Shown: piece by piece, positions 60,843-64,000 of the stretch
Layout of the letters: each line of letters begins with the position of its first letter
Position numbering within the stretch: position 1 is the first letter of the stretch
Origin: JAVJSU01 sp040219275
GTDB lineage: Bacteria; Chloroflexota; Anaerolineae; Aggregatilineales; Phototrophicaceae
NCBI GenBank assembly: GCA_040219275.1
Contig: JAVJSU010000061.1
Coordinates: forward strand, 248,001 to 312,000
Direction of reading: 5' to 3'
Length of the DNA: 64,000 nt
Position numbers and translations under genes: made by a program
Notes under the pieces: generated by a model
What the model saw: only the letters and a program-made list of their open reading frames with translations
The model's database searches: none
What the model was told of the DNA's origin: nothing

Positions 60843-62035
60843 CGGCGTTTTTTCGCCAATAAGCCCCGATAGAGGCTATCCATATCGTTGACGAGGCGCT
60901 CCATACCGTAGCTTTCTAGCATGATCGTTTGTGCTTCGGTCACATCCGGCGGATTATTGAGCACCTTGAGCAGAGCACGCGCCATTGCCGATGGGTCATT
61001 CGGCGGTACAAGAACGCCATATGCGCCACCGTTCAGCAAATCCGGCACACCACCGACACGCGTCGCGACCACAGGGCATGTTGCCGAGAGTGATTCAATC
61101 ACTGAAACGGGCGTGCCTTCGTTGATGCTACTGACGACAGACACATCTAAATCACTATAAATTTCCAGTAGATTTGATTGCCAGCCCGTAAACGTCACCG
61201 CGTTTTCAAGATGATAGTCATGGACAAGTGATTCCAGCATGGGACGTTCTTCGCCATCACCGATGATAACAAAGCGCACCTGAGGATTGGTTTCTATGAT
61301 GCGCCGTGCGGATTGCAAAAATAGCTTATGATTTTTGATCGGCACCAACCGCCCGATAATACCAACGAGCGGTGCATCTGCAGGAATATTCCACGTTGCG
61401 CGGAACGTCCCTAATTTGCGCGGTGTATCGGCAAAGGAGGCTAAATCCAGACCCAGCGGCAACACCATAATACGCCCGCGTCGTGTGATGTGATATTCAT
61501 CCGCGAGTTCACTCCGTAGGCTTTCGGTCAAGGTCAACACCACATCAGACATCCGTGCGGCGAGGCGTTCCATCAGGATAAAAAAGCGCGTGAGAGCACT
61601 GCCGAAATAGCCTTCAAAGACATGACTATGAAATGTATGGACGATCACCGGAACACGCGCCAAGTACGCCGCTAACCGCCCGACAAATCCGGCTTTTGTG
61701 GTATGGGTATGGACTACATCCGGCTGATATTCACGCATAAAATGGTAGAGTCGCCATAGTGCAATAATGTCGTTAAGCGGGGTGACCACCCCACCCAATT
61801 GGGGAAAAATACGCGGTTGGATGCCATAACGATCCGCAAAATAGGTCATATCGCCATGTGCCGCGTCGGTTTCACCACAAATCACTTCTACATCGTAACC
61901 ACGCGCCTTAAAGCCCTGTGCCAACAACGTGACATACATCGCCGGACCACCCACACCAAGGCGGTTGGTGATGTGCAGAATCCGCACAGGTGTGTTCGTG
62001 GGATGGGCGTTATCCGTCGGTGATTGCTGAGTCAT
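60839..62035 (-). CDS. Glycosyltransferase family 4
   Basis: 398 residues. GT-B fold landmarks: ILHITNRLGVGGPAMYVTLLAQG (N-terminal glycine loop), HTHTTKAGFVGRLAA, HTFHSHVFEGYFG, VGIIGRLVPIKNHKLFL, VIIGDGEERP, and the nucleotide-sugar end INEGTPVSVIESLSATCPVVAT with the E-x7-E pattern (E314, E322). It transfers a sugar from a nucleotide donor to an acceptor of surface glycans. It is 6 bp downstream of the epimerase gene, so the two likely act in the same pathway. Donor sugar unknown. Confidence 0.9.
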   Translation of the reverse strand: MTQQSPTDNAHPTNTPVRILHITNRLGVGGPAMYVTLLAQGFKARGYDVEVICGETDAAHGDMTYFADRYGIQPRIFPQLGGVVTPLNDIIALWRLYHFMREYQPDVVHTHTTKAGFVGRLAAYLARVPVIVHTFHSHVFEGYFGSALTRFFILMERLAARMSDVVLTLTESLRSELADEYHITRRGRIMVLPLGLDLASFADTPRKLGTFRATWNIPADAPLVGIIGRLVPIKNHKLFLQSARRIIETNPQVRFVIIGDGEERPMLESLVHDYHLENAVTFTGWQSNLLEIYSDLDVSVVSSINEGTPVSVIESLSATCPVVATRVGGVPDLLNGGAYGVLVPPNDPSAMARALLKVLNNPPDVTEAQTIMLESYGMERLVNDMDSLYRGLLAKKRR

Positions 62036-62041
62036 CAGAGG

Positions 62042-62992
62042 CTACTCCGCTGAATCACGATACCATGCAACGGTGCGTGCCAAGCCAGTTTCAAAATCCA
62101 CCACAGGCGCAAAATCGAGCAGATCGCGGGCGCGGTCAATATTGGCGCTGGAAAATTTAATGTCTCCGGGACGCTCTGGCGCATACGCAGGTTCGATACT
62201 TGTGCCTAACACACGATTCAACGCCGCGATCAACGCATTGACGCTTTCGCTCTCGCCGGTAGCCAGGTTCATCACCTGTCCAGCGGCTTCCGGCGCTTGT
62301 GATGCCAGCAAATTACCGTGTACGATGTTATCCACAAAAGTGAAATCACGGGTTTGTTCGCCATCACCGTAAATGGTGGGGGTTTTGCCCTGTAGCAACA
62401 GATTGATAAACAGCGGGATTGCCGCCGCATATTGTGAGGTCGGGTCTTGACGGGGACCAAACACGTTGAAATAGCGCAAACACACCGTTTCCAGCCCATA
62501 GACATGCGTAAAACTACGGCAGTAATATTCTGCGGCGAGTTTAGCAACGGCATACGGTGAAATCGGATCAGGGACGAGTGATTCATCCTGCACGGGTGAC
62601 TCGGTCTCGCCATAGGCTGAAGTTGATGCGGCATACATCACCCGTTTTACATCGGCATCACGGGCGGAAATAAGCACATTGAGCGTACCGGTTGTGCAAT
62701 GTTCGTGTGTTTCCAGTGGATTGTCTACACTGCGCGGGACGGAGGGCAACGCCGCCTGATGATAGACGTAATCTACACCTTTAAATGCAGGGCGCAGGGA
62801 CTCAAGATCGGTAATGCTGACCTGAAAAATTTCCAGATCACCGCCGAGTGATTTGAGATAATTGAGATTTTCTTGCCGTCCGGTGAGCAAATTATCAATC
62901 ACCCGAACGCGCTGACCATCTTTGAGCAGGCGTTCAGCAATATGTGAACCGATAAATCCCGCTCCACCTGTAACAATATGTGTCTGCGCCAA
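62042..62992 (-). CDS. NAD-dependent sugar-nucleotide epimerase/dehydratase (UDP-GlcNAc/Glc 4-epimerase-like)
   Basis: 316 residues, TTG start at 62992 with AGAGGGG four bases before; no ATG is nearer. Extended SDR features: GGAGFIGSHIAERLL (NAD-binding GxxGxxG), IDNLLTGRQENLNYLK, catalytic Ser in AASTSAYGE, YAVAKLAAEYYCRSF (YxxxK), and RYFNVFGPRQDPTSQYAAAIPLFINLLL. The pattern fits WbpP/TviC-type UDP-N-acetylglucosamine 4-epimerases more than classical GalE, but UDP-glucose remains possible. It precedes the GT4 gene by 6 bp and feeds an activated sugar to surface-glycan assembly. The gene after it upstream (63099) is not part of the operon by spacing. Confidence 0.88.
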   Translation of the reverse strand: MAQTHIVTGGAGFIGSHIAERLLKDGQRVRVIDNLLTGRQENLNYLKSLGGDLEIFQVSITDLESLRPAFKGVDYVYHQAALPSVPRSVDNPLETHEHCTTGTLNVLISARDADVKRVMYAASTSAYGETESPVQDESLVPDPISPYAVAKLAAEYYCRSFTHVYGLETVCLRYFNVFGPRQDPTSQYAAAIPLFINLLLQGKTPTIYGDGEQTRDFTFVDNIVHGNLLASQAPEAAGQVMNLATGESESVNALIAALNRVLGTSIEPAYAPERPGDIKFSSANIDRARDLLDFAPVVDFETGLARTVAWYRDSAE

Positions 62993-63098
62993 AAGACCCC
63001 TCTTTAACAGTGACTGTCAGTTCATTAGGAAGCAATGCGCCGAGTATACCTTAAAATCGGTAGCCATAATAAGCGCAGACATACGGACTTACACGAGA

Positions 63099-63491
63099 TT
63101 AATCGCCTGCGTTGCTCAATAGCCAGCCAATCACCAGACCGATTACGAAAACCACCAGCAAGGTTTTCCAACCACTCTGCTCTGCCTGTTCAACCACTTT
63201 TTCAGCCTGTTCCGTCACTTTTTCAGCCTGTTTGGCGCTGATGTTGCTCAGGAATTCAGCAGATTCTTCTAGCTTTTTGGCGACTGTTTCCGCACCATTT
63301 TTCACGTCGTCTTCGCTGTTCTCCACCTGTTTGCGGATGCGACTCGCCGCAGATTTCATCGTCTTGACAACATCATTGCGCGCTTTCTCCGCAAATTCGA
63401 GCAATTCACCGCCGTAATGTTCGACCTGCTCTTTAACATCTTCCGCGATTTTTTCTGCCGTCTTGCCGTTCTGTGAATTATCTTTCGCCAT
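63099..63491 (-). CDS. DUF883/ElaB-like membrane protein
   Basis: 130 residues. Charged and amphipathic helices (AEDVKEQVEHYGGELLEFAEKARNDVV, EDDVKNGAETVAKKLEESAEFL, AEKVTEQAEKVVEQAEQSG) with many Lys/Glu pairs end in a C-terminal helix (about 108-127: TLLVVFVIGLVIGWLLSN). This layout matches the DUF883/ElaB-YqjD group of inner-membrane tail-anchored proteins, which associate with ribosomes in E. coli. The low-complexity KVTEQAEKVVEQAE repeat is notable. ATG 63491. Confidence 0.6.
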   Translation of the reverse strand: MAKDNSQNGKTAEKIAEDVKEQVEHYGGELLEFAEKARNDVVKTMKSAASRIRKQVENSEDDVKNGAETVAKKLEESAEFLSNISAKQAEKVTEQAEKVVEQAEQSGWKTLLVVFVIGLVIGWLLSNAGD

Positions 63492-63623
63492 GTGATTTTT
63501 GCCTCATCTAAGCGTGTGTTTGTATTCCCCTATGATTATTTCCCTTTCGGTAGAAAGTTGCAAGCCATGTTACAAAGATCATCCCTTAAAGCAAACCACT
63601 ATAGACGCACATGGTGCACACGG

Positions 63624-63629
63624 TATAAT
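63624..63629 (+). promoter_or_regulatory. Perfect TATAAT box 8 bases before a start codon
   Basis: TATAAT at 63624-63629 is followed by TTTGCCAAC and ATG at 63638. With a normal spacing to the start site the mRNA would begin at or one or two bases before the ATG, leaving no room for a Shine-Dalgarno sequence, so the transcript may be leaderless. No good -35 box was found. Confidence 0.55.
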
Positions 63630-63637
63630 TTGCCAAC

Positions 63638-64000
63638 ATGAGTGAAAATATGAACGAAAAACACACACCACAACGTCACTTACCGATCCGATTCCTCTCC
63701 GCGATTCTCGCTATTGTGATCGTTCTCTCCGGTTTACTGGCGATTGATCTAGCGAATCGCGGAATGTTCTGGCGTTTCGCATGGTCGGTTACAGGCGAGG
63801 AAGACCCCATCGGGCAAATTCGCGGCGTGGCGCAATGGGTCAGCGGATTGCGTCGTCCACAGCCGGACACCGCCCGCATGACTCCCATCCAACACACAAA
63901 TGTCAACCCGTTCGGCGTGAACACATTCTTTCAGCTAGAACCTGATCCAGACAAAATTGATGCCGGAATGCAAATGATTAGTGATGCCGGTTTCGGCTGG
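63638..64000 (+). CDS. Membrane-anchored protein, possible glycoside hydrolase, N-terminal part
   Basis: The frame runs from the ATG at 63638 past the window end (121 codons). After a polar N-terminus there is one helix (about 18-38: FLSAILAIVIVLSGLLAID). The sequence after it ends with NVNPFGVNTFFQLEPDPDKI and DAGMQMISDAGFGW, which looks like the first strand-helix unit of a TIM-barrel glycoside hydrolase of the GH5/GH39 type (FGVNxF ... MxxMxDAGFxWVR). The assignment is tentative because only the start is visible. It lies in a region of secreted carbohydrate genes. Confidence 0.6.
   Translation, partial: MSENMNEKHTPQRHLPIRFLSAILAIVIVLSGLLAIDLANRGMFWRFAWSVTGEEDPIGQIRGVAQWVSGLRRPQPDTARMTPIQHTNVNPFGVNTFFQLEPDPDKIDAGMQMISDAGFGW

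Noticed and set aside
1..64000. Search for CRISPR arrays, IS elements, phage genes and attachment sites
   Set aside because: No regular spaced repeats, transposase or integrase motifs, terminal repeats or tRNA-adjacent duplications were seen by eye.

Overview
The window reads as a chromosomal segment of a bacterium of the phylum Chloroflexota, most likely class Anaerolineae; this assignment is inference from gene content and no rRNA is present. Supporting signs are threonine/proline-rich lipoproteins with SH3b or LysM domains, a VanW-family protein, family-5 peptide-transporter genes, many TPR, FHA and serine/threonine-kinase proteins, and cell-wall genes of a monoderm type. Base composition is near 50% GC, coding density is high and most genes sit in short operons. 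I found no phage, insertion sequence, CRISPR array or rRNA. There is one tRNA (Arg-ACG).

Layout. 0-6 kb: the tail of a class IV aminotransferase, kptA, a hotdog thioesterase, a DUF4058 protein, sbcD, a small membrane protein, an APH-type kinase and a Hal2-like 3'-phosphonucleotide phosphatase. 6-15 kb: a small unknown protein, kbl with its ribosome binding site inside a terminator-like hairpin, secreted proteins, tRNA-Arg, sbcC followed by a GTPase-like protein, and a membrane protein with a possible FAIM1-like head. 15-25 kb: cell surface and wall genes (GH5 hydrolase, VanW protein, lipoprotein, MurJ flippase, RfaE2-type nucleotidyltransferase, a long class A PBP). 25-32 kb: a potassium channel, a peptide-type ABC importer (binding protein and two permeases, no ATPases), a CaiB/BaiF CoA transferase or racemase and an alpha/beta hydrolase. 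32-37 kb: a heterodimeric ABC exporter behind a TetR regulator with a perfect 26-bp palindromic operator.

37-47 kb is the most unusual part, a signalling neighbourhood: a soluble serine/threonine kinase, a DUF4062 plus deoxyribosyltransferase-like protein, a GAF/PAS histidine kinase, an FHA-FHA-TIR protein, membrane proteins, a response regulator with a degenerate GGDEF domain, gatC, and an indole-glycerol-phosphate-synthase-like protein that has lost the catalytic residues. 47-64 kb: a LysM protein, a lipoprotein esterase, three tandem membrane-anchored TPR paralogues, a receiver protein, two Tat-exported ferritin-like paralogues, a PbpC-like PBP, a HEAT/TM protein, a UDG-family protein, a GT4 glycosyltransferase with a sugar epimerase, a DUF883-like protein and the start of a membrane-anchored protein cut by the window end.

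The genes mostly serve envelope building (two class A PBPs, MurJ, VanW, GT4, epimerase), transport, DNA or RNA end repair (SbcCD, UDG, KptA) and multi-layer signalling. The best candidates for new biology are the FHA-TIR/DUF4062/kinase neighbourhood, the IGPS-fold pseudoenzyme, the kbl leader hairpin, the broken two-helix membrane peptide near 53.1 kb and the tandem Tat ferritin-like pair.
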